From Argentina anserina (Eukaryota; Streptophyta; Magnoliopsida; Rosales; Rosaceae): 64,000 bases of DNA. Location: contig NC_065873.1 of NCBI RefSeq assembly GCF_933775445.1, forward strand, positions 7,316,001 to 7,380,000, read 5' to 3'. Positions 1 through 13,883 of the stretch are shown piece after piece (the first letter of the stretch is position 1; each line of letters opens with the position of its first letter). The notes under the pieces are model-generated. The model did no database searches. It was given only the letters and a program-made list of their open reading frames with translations, and was not told where the DNA came from. The position numbers and the translations under genes were made by a program.

Positions 1-74
1 CCATATGGTAAAGAGTTGTCGGTCCAAAGGAAGATAAAGATATAATTTGTTTATCTGGTCATTGTTTTCAATAG

Positions 75-3281
<3,207 letters not shown>

Positions 3282-6200
3282 TAGGAGAACGAAGACATGT
3301 ATCGACCAATTATTGACATTAATGTAGGATTTTCAGTGTCTTTGTCTTTTTTAAGATGATGAATTGTATGTAAATTATTTCCGTGCAGTCATCTTTAATG
3401 GGTGTTGTACACAGTTCTGAAGTAAGAAAAACGTATTCGAGACTAATTGGTGGAAATTGTATCGATCCTTCTACATCCCGTATACTAGCGCCAAGTAGTA
3501 CTTGGATCCCTCTATTTCCTAAATGTCTAGGTTTCTTATTTCGGCCAGCGCTTGAGTCGTGGCTTTTGTCCATGTATTAATTCTTCCATTCCAAGATCAA
3601 CTTGTGGTCGCATTTTCTCATACTTGTGCTTGTGCAACCTTACTTCTCATCAAGTGCTGCATGAAAGAAAGTAGGAAACAACATCTACCCTTGGAGATTC
3701 TAAGAAAAGAAACGAAAAAACTGATCATTTGTGTTCATGCCATATATCTCATTGCACCTGAGGTCCTGAGGGACGTCTTGGCCAACTGCCTTTACAAAGA
3801 TTGAAATCGTTTCATAGCGAGTCTAAGTTTTTGTTCAGATTTTCACACAACGATCCAAATACTAGAGTTTTGGGTCATTTGATCTGCTCAAGAGTTGTAT
3901 ATGCAACCACTCAAATGACTCAATGTTGTCAAGTAATGCGTTTCGTTCGCCCAAGTAGTGGTCATTTATTCATAAGTGAGAAAACAATAGTTGGATTTCA
4001 CCGAGCTGTATACGAATTGTTACCTACGACCGTGCGAATGACTATTGAGATAGTAATGCACTAAATCCACTAATGCATGGCTGACCACACCATTCACATC
4101 ACGAAGAGGGGAGGATCCGAGAATGTATAAATAAATGGAACCTGAATTGGTGTCTTACGCATTGATGCAAAATTGTATAGTGTCTTAAGGGACTGAGGTA
4201 GCTTAGGAGAACAAGTGGCACATTTTTGCGTTAACGAAAATGTGCTCGAGTTACTGATAGAAACTACAGTACTATTGGTTCAATTGCAAACCCATAAATT
4301 GGGCATAAGTATTGACTAGCAAAGCATCCTGATCGGGTACCAACTTGTAATTATTTTTGGATCAAGTTTCAATCGACACATGCTCCCGGTATTGAATAGT
4401 TCTCACGATTTGCCAACTCAATTAGGAACATGAACATTGTTGAATAACTTTGAAAGTAAGGCGCGCACAATCTTACTGCATATATATATAGGCGACGACT
4501 TCAGAAACCCTAGACTAATAGACATGATATTTTAACATTAGGTTGAGCAAGAACTAGGGTTAGACAACTGACTGGGTTCGACATCAGGTGGTTTAATTTT
4601 GCTACCCTTGATTAGCGTAACTGTTAAATTAGTGGATTGGATATAACCTAGAGGTAATCTTGTGCTGGCTTTCGAACTCTGCTTGCTTCAACTCACTTCT
4701 TCGAGCTAGTGTGGGCAGAAGCAGCTTGCTTAGCTAGTTAGACCATAGCTATAAAGTTTCTCACGTTTGAAATGGAGCACCAGTTCTAGTGTGGCCCAGC
4801 GATGTGTAAGTGTGTAACTCGATCGATCTCACCGCAGTTGATACCAAAGCCTAATTGACTCCAATAACAGTGTCGATCTTAGCGTCTCACAATACTATAG
4901 AGCGAGGTATTCATCAAAGCCTGTGGCATCACAATATATAGTATCGTACGCACACAAACCTTCACGACCTAACAATTCCAAAATCAATCAATAACGGTAA
5001 GAGGTCGATCAAACAATAAAACTAGATCATGATGGAGCAGATATATATCTCATCAACCATGCATTTTGAATAGAATGAGAAGCGCGCCAAGTCATGAATC
5101 AGTTGTATATATGGAAGTCTCTTCCTGTACTCCATATGACTGTTGACCCCGTAGATGTATAAGAACATCAAAACATTGAACGGTATTGAGAAACTATATG
5201 ATGTTAGAGTAAATCTCTCTGCGGTATAATATGGCTGCAGTTAGGTCGCCCATTACATATATATCAAAACAAAGGAAGCCTTTTTGTGTTTGTTACTCTC
5301 AAACCATGCAGGCCAATTTGATTAAATAATGGCAATTAGCATTCTGCGTGTCGTGTATACAAGTTTAAACATCAAACCTGTAAATATGCCAAATAAAGAA
5401 GATGTTGAACGTAACTATAGCTGTAAACTGCAGAAATTCGTTTACTACATGGATGCTGTAAATTTTCCAAAAAGAAGTCGAAACTGTAAACTGCAGAGTG
5501 CCGACCAGGCGAATTGGAATTACTCATTATCCCGTTACTTTACAGAATATCTTAATTTGGACGCGCATTTCATCACATTTTATAGGAAATAACTTTGTTT
5601 AGGGATCGGAGTGGAACTTTCATATATGCCTGCATGCTATTTATCTACCTAACGAAATAAAACAGAATCCCATGCCCTTCTGTAAGAAGGTAAAAAGATT
5701 GACCTAAAATTCATAACGTCTTATTGAAGTATTGATCTGCAACTCGATCTTCCACTACCGTATGACCATTGTTGGCACCTAGCTCCAGAAGGTCCATATA
5801 TAAGAAAATCCACTGTTGTCCTACAGGCATATCAAAATGCACTCCTACATTATGAGAACAGAACCAGAACTGTAATGTTTAATGACCACTTTTACCTAAT
5901 TTTTTTTTATAGATGTAGGCATTCTATCTTTTGATGTACTCGATCAGGATATATTCCAGAAGGTAGTGTGGATATAAGATTGATACCCACATTTTTCTAT
6001 AGTTAATGTGTATAGTTGATATGTGAATGTGTCTATTATATTAGCATAACGATATATCCTATCATAGTGTCTACTTTAATTAATACTGCTGCCTCTCTAA
6101 TGTCTCACATTATCACTATAAGATGCGGGGGCAACTAGCTAGCTAGCTAGTCTTTATACATATATTCTGTACTGTTTAGGTCACAATATAAATACATGGG

Positions 6201-7118
6201 ATTAGTTAGCTTTATGGTTATAGGATTATAGCACTATATATAGATGATCGATTCCCCTTCAGTGGTGACCCAACCTACAGTGTTCCCATGCATGCATGTA
6301 TGTAACTTGATCAATGATTATATATAGCTAATATTTATCCTATACTTTGCTTCAAATCTTGTTTCAATTAATACATAAAATATTGTTCGTTTAAAAAAAA
6401 TCATATATTGTTATGTCATTTGCATGTGAATTAACAAGTATGATGCGTTCACATATTATTTTGGATTCAAATTAGCATTACAGTTGCATGCAAGAAAGTT
6501 CAGACTGGCAATATGGTCATGATATTGCGTTTAAAGGAGGCAAGAACGAATTGATCTTGAAAGAAAAGTTGACTCGAAGCTCATAATCAAACAACTCTTG
6601 AATTAAAATTTACAGTTAGAATTACTTGAATCGATCCTAACATTGAAGATGAGGTTAACGCTGAGCATAGCTATAAGAAGACAAACTTCAAGAAATATAG
6701 ACAAACCATATAATTCCAGCAGTTAACTAGTATGGTGAAAGCCTGATACCAATGGATTCGAACAAATCGCATATTGTAGACACTGGAGTCGAACAAGATA
6801 AGCAGTAAAACTAATACTAAATGGACGATGAGAGCTTGTTATGCAACATATTTGTTCTAATCTGAAGGAAAAATTTGATGAGAACTTGCAATCCGCATAC
6901 AATTGTGACGATATTAATTAAAGAGATATAATTGCCGTCTCAAAAAAGAAGAAGATATAATTGATGATTCGATCTGCAATTTACATTCCATAATTTTTTT
7001 GGTACATTATAATTACGATGTTAAAAACAGGTATAAAGGCAAAACTATTTGAGATCATGATACATTTTTTCCCTTATTAATTACATGAGATGATTTCGAG
7101 CTGCAGAACCTTAAAAAC
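3282..7118. other. intergenic, MCM4 3' flank to SRS 3' flank
   Basis: No convincing gene. The first ~300 bases are probably MCM4 3' UTR. Small open frames at 3383-3580, 3559-4064 and 5329-5592 show no recognisable domain or splice context. A short (CTAG)n run lies near 6134-6150. No transposon termini were recognised here. Confidence 0.6.
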
Positions 7119-8106
7119 TTAAGATGATAGGTTTTGAAAAAATTGCGTACCTGCAGGCATAAAATCATTGAATGGATTAATCAATTCATATGAAGAAGTA
7201 GTTGGAAGATGTCGTTGATCTGCTGCAGAAGTTGAAGTGTAGTAACTCATCTGGTGAACAGAAGGGCCTTGATCATAGAGGATGCCGCTGAATACATGGC
7301 CACCAATAGTTACACTTGTCTGATAAGCATACTGATCCAGATCCATCATGTCGTCCGTGGAGGTCATCCGAACACCCTGAAATTTCGCCATGGTATTCAC
7401 TTCAGCAGGAAAGTTAGCTTCTTGATGATCTCCATCCAGCCCTACACTTATTAAGATATATAACTGGAGTAAAAACCCGGCCAATTAACAAAATTAATGA
7501 ATCAATTAATTATGCTTATCCAATCAAGAAACTATTAAGTAGTAAAACACTGGAAACTAAGGAATTGATTAAAGATTTCTACATATGCAGGAGCTATTCT
7601 AGATCTCTAATAATTTCCATGGTTTGTCATTGCCAGAAGTTCAAATGCACTCGATCAATATTAGGGTTTTAGGTAGTCTCATATATATTCCTCAACAGAG
7701 AAACCCATTATCCTTTCTCTAGCTAGCTGTTGTGTGTGAAAACCAATTCCAGTACAGAGACACACCCCTCATATACTGAATGACCTAAACAGATCTGTAC
7801 ATGGTGATAAATAACTAGTTAGCTAGTACCTGCAGAAGACGAAGGGCGGCTGTGTTGTCTTAGCCTCTTATTAGGGTTGATGAAGATGTGTCCTTGATCA
7901 ATAGCAAGGCGCTGTTTCTGGGGGTGATCATTGTAACTGTGCTGCTGCTCATGAAGTAGGCTTCTTTTGTAGAGAGGAACCCAAGTTGATTTGACGTGAG
8001 TTTGGCATTGATATCCTTTGTTGTTACAACAAGTCCTGCATCTCATATACACACAGTCTTTCTTTGCTTTATTCCCACAGTCCTCGCACCGTGACCTTGA
8101 TCCCAT
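7119..8106 (-). CDS. SHI/STY (SHI-RELATED SEQUENCE) family transcription factor, short form
   Basis: Plant-specific nuclear regulator; the family is known to act in auxin biosynthesis and in gynoecium, stamen and lateral-root development. Two exons join in frame: 8106-7830 and 7441-7119, with an intron of 388 bp (GT at 7829, AG at 7442), giving 199 residues. The RING-like zinc finger is at the N-terminus, with Cys7, Cys10, Cys18, Cys23, Cys26, Cys27, Cys34 and His37 in the family context [13 protein letters not shown] and [10 protein letters not shown]. The second exon holds the IGGH domain ([17 protein letters not shown]). The start is the first ATG, only six residues before the finger, so the Gly/Gln-rich N-terminal region of longer members is missing; this is a compact member rather than a truncation, since the frame is clean. 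Which Arabidopsis paralogue it matches cannot be decided here. Confidence 0.9.
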
Positions 8107-9567
8107 TGTTAAACCCCGTCTGTTTCCTCCTTGCCTTAGCCTCGATCACCATTGATTCGGCATCGATCTCTAAGAACGAGTAATCACGATCTTGATCAAG
8201 AAATCGTAAAGTTTATAATCTCATGAGTTTCCTTCTGAATTTTTTATGGAATTAAGCAAGAGGAAGAAGACCGGAGGTTCTGGAAAATATCACTTCAATT
8301 TCTTTAGGTTGGTGTGCCTGCTGCTTTTTCAGATGCCTAGCTAACTCTTATGAGGTGCTAAAATGCTAAGTAGAAATTGATATCGTACTACTTCATTAGA
8401 TTAGAACGTACAGTACCATTAATAAAGATATCAAATTATCAATCAATGGTAGTGTTTATACAATATGTAGCAGTAGAAAACTAGAAATAATAAGTTTAGT
8501 AGATTAGTGAATATAATGGCAATAAATAACTTAAGACCAATCCGCCATGGATTCTAGGCTCCTAAGAATACGTTTAGTAGTCACATCTTTCAAGTCATTG
8601 TCTCCACAGACTACTCAGCATCGGAATAAAAACAATTAGAAAGACATTAGCCAAGGTAGTACGATCGATGGCTGCACGGTGTGTTCTCTAATCTAAATGA
8701 TTAATTTGATAATTGTGTTTTGGATTTGTGTATCTGTCTTGTACGTGGGGATATATCCATGTGTACGTCCTTATTCCTTAGTTCCTTACACATGAAAATC
8801 GTGAATGCCTTTACCCTATCGATGATCATATCGGACAATCATCCTACACATGAAAATCGTGAATGCCTTTACCCTATCTGAATAATTACTAAGAATTATT
8901 TGATTTATTTCTAAGAATTACCAATCGAAAATTTTCTGACTTAGCTTGTAAATGATTAAATAATTTAAATTGCCAGAAAAGGCAGTGATCTCTGGCTAAG
9001 TTTATAGATCGTAGCTAATTGCTCAGCTGTGATAGTTTTACTGTCACCTAGACACCAACACGTACAGTCATACACTCATACAGCTTTTGTAAATCAAGCC
9101 AAACAGTTGAAGCAATAACCTAAACGCCCATAAGAAGTGGATGTCAATCATTTTAAACAGTATAATTGAAAATTGATAGGGCCAGAAACGTGCAAAGTTT
9201 CTGAAATCTTACTCAGTCATCATCAGCTTTTTAGGTTGATACAATAATATTCGTCCTTGCACCCCGGAAATTCAGCGTTGATTTGTACTTGACACTTCAA
9301 TATAGCCCTCCTCACTCTTAATCAACTTAGGGTTTTCCGCATTTCTTGATACTGGGAAAGATATGCAGAATCTAACTATTAATAACCGTCACAATTGTTT
9401 GAATTTTGAATAGTTTGGACTGGAATCAACAGTACGTTACAGTACAGTCTGTGTTCAAGAATTTTTGTTAAATCTTTTCTTAAAGTTAAACGACTTTGGG
9501 ACTTCACCAACAGAAGTTTACACTACACTTGATTTTATCAAAATTCAGAGAAAAGTATTGTTACATA
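8107..9567. other. SRS gene upstream region, no gene seen
   Basis: AT-rich 5' flank of the SRS gene. It contains a direct duplication of about 35 bases (8784-8820 and 8843-8878). No open frame of interest and no transposon ends were recognised. Confidence 0.55.
8784..8878. repeat. short direct duplication, period ~58 bp
   Basis: A segment beginning ACACATGAAAATCGTGAATG at about 8788 recurs at about 8846, with essentially identical sequence through CTTTACCCTATC. The two copies are separated by about 23 unrelated bases. Confidence 0.85.
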
Positions 9568-9579
9568 CTTATATAATTA

Positions 9580-9979
9580 GTCCATATCCAGAATGAAGCT
9601 TAACTCTGAAATTACAGAGTGAAGTTTCAATTTTGGCACACTTTTCGGTCAATTTTTTTCACCATAAGCGATTCAATATTTAGTTATGTTATTCAAGATC
9701 ATCTATACAAAATTTCATCTAATTCAGACATCGTTAAAGTATTGAAATTAGATTAAATCAATGAATAAATTAAAACTATTCAACGTGAACCGTTCGTGTA
9801 AATCTCAATTTTAAAAGCTCAAATCATTGTTAAATTGGATGAAATTTTGTAGAGATGATCTTGAATAACATACATAAATATTGAATCGCTTATGGTGAAA
9901 AAATTTGATCGAAAAATGTGCAAAAATTGGAACTTCACTCTGTAATTTCAGAGTGAAGCTTCACTCTAGATAGAGATTG
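9580..9979. mobile_element. foldback (long inverted repeat) element, Mutator-like MITE
   Basis: About 400 bp made of two ~145-base arms (roughly 9584-9735 and 9825-9975) that are reverse complements with few mismatches, around a ~90-base AT-rich loop. The same 12-mer, CTTATATAATTA, lies immediately outside both ends (9568-9579 and 9980-9991). A 9-12 base target duplication with long inverted repeats is characteristic of Mutator-like elements. There is no coding capacity. The AT-rich 12-mer could be chance, but its placement exactly at both edges argues otherwise. A transcript through it would fold into a long hairpin. Confidence 0.7.
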
Positions 9980-9991
9980 CTTATATAATTA

Positions 9992-11355
9992 TATGACTTA
10001 CATCTGATAATTAAGTCATCAACAATAACCTCTGTCTCACACATCAATGGCCTACTAGTTTATAAACAACATCCTCCACTAGTTTATGCAGCTAGCCGAA
10101 GAGACTATATACTAATATATGTACGACTAAGTTCTATTATACTATATACGAAGTTGTCAACTGTGGTACTTTAGATTTTAGAATCCTCTTTGGCGCAACG
10201 AACTACTCTAAACAATTGGCCGAAGATCAGTTTCTTTTCAAACCAAAGAGTTGGTTCCGATCCCATCCTTGATGTGTTACATTGTACACTTTGTCAACAT
10301 TGAGGTTGCCATTTCACCCACTTCTCCTAAGCAAACCTCTAAAATACACTCTTCAGGCAACTCTTCGAAGTCCAATACTTTCATTTGGACGATGCCATCA
10401 AAGATCTTGTATCCAGTAGCTTTAATACCCAAAATCATGCTCGACTTGCATTGACATTCTCATCCAGACAAGCGAAGAAGCATGTCTCTTTAGCTAGTCT
10501 GGCCTCTCTATTGATCTAATTTTCAGATTTCCATCGAAAAATGTCAGTTTTTGAGCCACCTCCTACACTCGAAGACAGCAAGATTGGCAGAAAGATCGAT
10601 GGTGTCCATCGGAAATTGTAAGCAATGAAGCACCCTCCTAGGCTCAAGGACAACGCAATTGGCAAAAGGAGAATCAATGTTCGATCACAGAACCACAAAT
10701 AGTGAGCTGGGATGGGCATCTGTTTCTTCTTCACGGTAAGGCATTCGAATCCAAGTTGTTATTGATTATTGAAGTTGTTGTATCGTATCCCTGGATTGGT
10801 TTTGTTTGTTCATAATTGGAGCTGACCCCTTGGCTCTGTGCAATCACTATGAACAGCCAACAATTTAAACACAACAACAATTGCACTTGTCCACTTGACC
10901 CATTCCCAGCGTATATAGGAATTGACAAATGCTATATTTACCGAGAAAACACACGATAAAAACATAGTTGTGCCATCCTTCTGAAGCTTAACATCTACGA
11001 AATCAGATCATTCACATTTTGTGGGTTATGGTCTTATGGATAGTATCACAACACTAAATGACCTCCATTGGCTGTTTTTTCTCCAGTAACAACAGTTACT
11101 ACCTCTCGAGGTACAAATTTACCACTCAACAATGCAGGCCGAAATGAAAGCAAGAGAAGTCATCCAACTTCAAAAAAGATAAAATCCCATCCCACTCGCA
11201 CAGACAACCCCACAAGTTCACGGACTACAAATTAGATCAGATTTTTATATAGACAATGAAAGATAGAGACAGAAGCCAATTGCCACTAGATAAAAACACT
11301 AGTTCTACCCCCAGTAATTACATCTCTACAAGTTACCCTCCCATCCCTCCTCCCT
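9992..11355. other. intergenic, with a duplicated coding-like stretch
   Basis: No gene recognised. On the + strand at about 10527-10700 two related ~55-base segments occur (GAGCCACCTCCTACACTCGA and a diverged copy near 10626). They would read as repeated PP-x-L-x-D-x-x-IG motifs interrupted by a TAA. Open frames at 10251-10454, 10516-10734 and 10731-10928 have no recognisable domain. The last ~100 bases are probably the 3' UTR of the minus-strand gene that ends at 11356. Confidence 0.45.
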
Positions 11356-11838
11356 CTAGTAAATGTGCTTCAAGCCCAAGCCATGCTTGCCGCGAACGCA
11401 GCCGGGCCTGACAACCAATAACGACGACCTCTTGGAGCTCTGCATCTTCGCAAATGTCCTCTTCCCCAGTTTCCTCATCCTCTCCCTCCCAAGCTTCTCG
11501 CTCACCGACCACGGCACCAGCTCGTCGTCCAGCCCGTACCCGTCCTCCTCCTCCTCCTCCTCCTCCTCACCGCTGACGTCATCGACGTTGTCGTCAAGGC
11601 CACATCGGAGAGGAGTCTGGAAGGGAAGGTCAAGGACGCGGACGAGACGGGTCTGGCGACGGGGAGTCTGGGCCCGGGTCGGGTCGGTCGCTGGCGAAGC
11701 GATTGGAGTGGTGGCGATTGTGACGTCGGAGTGGTCGGTGGCGGAGTCGGCGTCGGAGATGTCGATGAATTCCCAGAGGGATTCAAGATCAGAGTCTTGA
11801 TCGAATTGCACGAACTCGAAATCTTCGAAGGTCGCCAT
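11356..11838 (-). CDS. uncharacterised acidic plant protein, 160 aa
   Basis: Single-exon gene; I do not recognise a named family. The N-terminus (MATFEDFEFVQF) is acidic and hydrophobic. Residues ~40-70 are Thr/Pro-rich and low complexity. A run of eight Glu near residue 93 is encoded by a (GAG)n trinucleotide repeat, seen as (TCC)n at 11543-11568. The C-terminal ~50 residues are basic and look conserved: WSVSEKLGRERMRKLGKR, then PGCVRGKHGLGLKH at the end. There is no signal peptide or membrane segment. The composition and clean frame, a GA-repeat 5' leader and an upstream TATA box support a real gene. The high GC differs sharply from the AT-rich flanks, as expected for an exon. Function is unknown, and a nuclear or cytosolic location is only a guess. 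Confidence 0.72.
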   Translation of the reverse strand: MATFEDFEFVQFDQDSDLESLWEFIDISDADSATDHSDVTIATTPIASPATDPTRAQTPRRQTRLVRVLDLPFQTPLRCGLDDNVDDVSGEEEEEEEEDGYGLDDELVPWSVSEKLGRERMRKLGKRTFAKMQSSKRSSLLVVRPGCVRGKHGLGLKHIY

Positions 11839-11894
11839 GGTTAGGATTGGGGTTTCGAATTTGGGAGCGAAAATTTCGGGGGTCAGGTTTTCAG

Positions 11895-11900
<6 letters not shown>

Positions 11901-11928
<28 letters not shown>
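11901..11928 (-). repeat. (GA)14 microsatellite in probable 5' UTR
   Basis: An uninterrupted GA dinucleotide run about 60 bases upstream of the ATG at 11838. It reads as CT-rich leader on the transcribed minus strand, a common feature of plant 5' UTRs. Confidence 0.9.
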
Positions 11929-11931
<3 letters not shown>

Positions 11932-11975
11932 CGTCTGAATTAATTTCTCTATTTTTGAGATGAGGATGAGTCTGA

Positions 11976-11983
11976 TTTATATA
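11976..11983 (-). promoter_or_regulatory. TATA box of the acidic-protein gene
   Basis: TATATAAA on the minus strand about 140 bases before the ATG at 11838, which would place transcription start just upstream of the GA/CT leader. Confidence 0.55.
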
Positions 11984-12336
11984 GAAGTTGGGAGCGTGGA
12001 GAGTGCAAGAGATCTAGTCCCATTGGTGCACGTGAGCTAGCCAATTACTTACTCCCACGTGGATTAATTGGAAATATGAGAAATGTCGCTGATTTCTAAA
12101 TTTCGAGAAAATAAATAATGGTAAGGCCGTGTTTGTTTGGATTTTTGCTAATGCATTATCGAGATGAACTTTGTCTACACGTAAAGTTAGCTTCTAGACG
12201 TGGTCTGCACGAAAAATGAGAAGATTCCTGCACGAAAAAAAAAATGTGTCACCCACAAATTCTATAGTGTCAATTTTGTCAATTTTTGTGGATGTAAAAC
12301 TAGATAAAAAGTAAGAATGAACTAATTAAGGGAAAA

Positions 12337-12519
12337 AAAAAGACTCTTAGCTACTCGGTTAGGAGCGATCAATTCCAAAGGTTGTAGGGGTTCTAATGGT
12401 GACAAGAACTCGGGAAGTCTCTAGTTTAAATCTCTATTTTGAGTTACTCATTTTTTAATCTCATATTCATACATCTGAATCATGAGTCATTACAATGAGC
12501 ATCATATAGTTAATGACTA
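12337..12519 (+). repeat. dispersed repeat with tRNA-like A/B-box resemblance (possible old SINE)
   Basis: The segment contains TTAGCTACTCGGTTAGGAGC (resembling a pol III A box) and, about 70 bases on, TCTAGTTTAAATC (a weak B-box match). The A-B spacing is larger than usual. The last ~85 bases recur at ~70% identity at 23596-23680. SINE identity is tentative; the repeat itself is clear. Confidence 0.3.
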
Positions 12520-13572
12520 GTTAATGTAATACTCGAGATTTTTAATCTTGTTTAAGCGACACATTAAGATTAACTAATCGACATTAGTTAAATAACGTAG
12601 TTTAATACGTCAATATTAAACTACACGCCACTACGAGCTCGGAAATGTCTTCGGAATATTTTTCCGACGCTTAGTTTTGTTTTTATAAATTTTCAATATT
12701 TGAAATATTTTCTGAAAATTAGATTTTTAGATTAGGTTTTGTTTTCCGAATTTTTAAGTGTGCCCAATCCTTTTTGACCCATAACCCGGGCCCAAGGACC
12801 AAGCCCACTCACTTTTTGCTAGAAACTCACAAACTCCTCTCTTTTTATTTTTTTCTCACTTTCGACAACATAGACTTATCTCTATTTTCTCTCATCCCTC
12901 CACCGAACAACATAGACTGCCTCTCTCCTCTGCCTCGTACCGTCGCCGTCTCAGCGAGATTCACACATGCAGAATCATCATCATCATCTCCTCCTTCTCC
13001 CCTTCACGACCATACCAACATATGGCTCATACATCAAAATTTTCTCCAAAACGAATTAAGAGCAGTGAAATTCAATCAGAGGATTTCCGATGAAGCTTGG
13101 AGCTCCGGTCATTCTTTCAATCTCTAAAAGGTAAGCTGGACTCTATATCCTCAGCACCCAGTTCGATTTACTTCTTAAAATTCCTGACTTGAAGCCTAAT
13201 TGATGTATTTTTCTTCTGCTTTGTCGCCACCGTGTTCCGTCGCACCTCCACCATTGAATTCTCCATCTCTAGGTGACGACAAGGGCTCTAGTGGTCTAAT
13301 TTGGTATATGTGGTAATCTCTTGTCATGTTCTTTGATTATGTATTTGATTTCCAACCCAATTGCTCAGATACGAACTCCTAATCTAAATCCCTTTTATTT
13401 TCTCCTTTGTTGATCTTGTCATGCCTTTATCCTCCACCGTCAGCGTCCTCTTTCACTTTCTGAAGACATAAGTTAGATAAAGTCTTGGAGGAGTCGATAT
13501 GTTGAAGTAGTAGCAGCTTAGGGATGATGAAGAGAAGTGTTGCAAGCTTTGGTCGCATTTATGGGTTGACCA

Positions 13573-13849
13573 TGTTTGTAACTCAAAGACTCTAGTATAG
13601 AATGCAAGAGTTTGTAGCTGTAAAAGCTTGTTTATTGAATAACTAGATTGTGGTTTATATAGCCATTACAAACAGGAATGATTCAAAGATGCATCCACGA
13701 TTTACAAGACTATATTGTGGCTAGGATAAAGGAAGAACAATTCAAAACAAACAACTACTCCCTACAAACTAGGGTTATTCAACAGAAACACAACAAACTT
13801 AATCCATGAGCTGCTAGGACTTGGTCAGTAAGTAACCAGAATTCTAACA
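13573..13849 (-). repeat. 3' LTR of Copia
   Basis: 277-bp copy of the 18067-18342 LTR; on the minus strand it begins TGTTAGAATTC and ends in ACA. Confidence 0.9.
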
Positions 13850-13883
13850 AACCCTCCCTTAAACTGAACTACCATTCAAGCAG

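Noticed and set aside
5329..5592. 87-codon frame in the MCM4-SRS interval
   Set aside because: AT-rich, no domain, and no splice or promoter context.
11363..11800. 145-codon + strand frame opposite the acidic protein
   Set aside because: Antisense shadow, mostly Ser/Pro runs from the GAG repeat.
12337..12431. tRNA gene suggested by A- and B-box-like motifs
   Set aside because: No cloverleaf can be drawn, the spacing is too long and the B box is weak; kept only as a possible old SINE.
12774..13127. 117-codon + strand frame
   Set aside because: It lies inside the Gypsy solo LTR, is Pro/Ser/His low complexity and has no domain.
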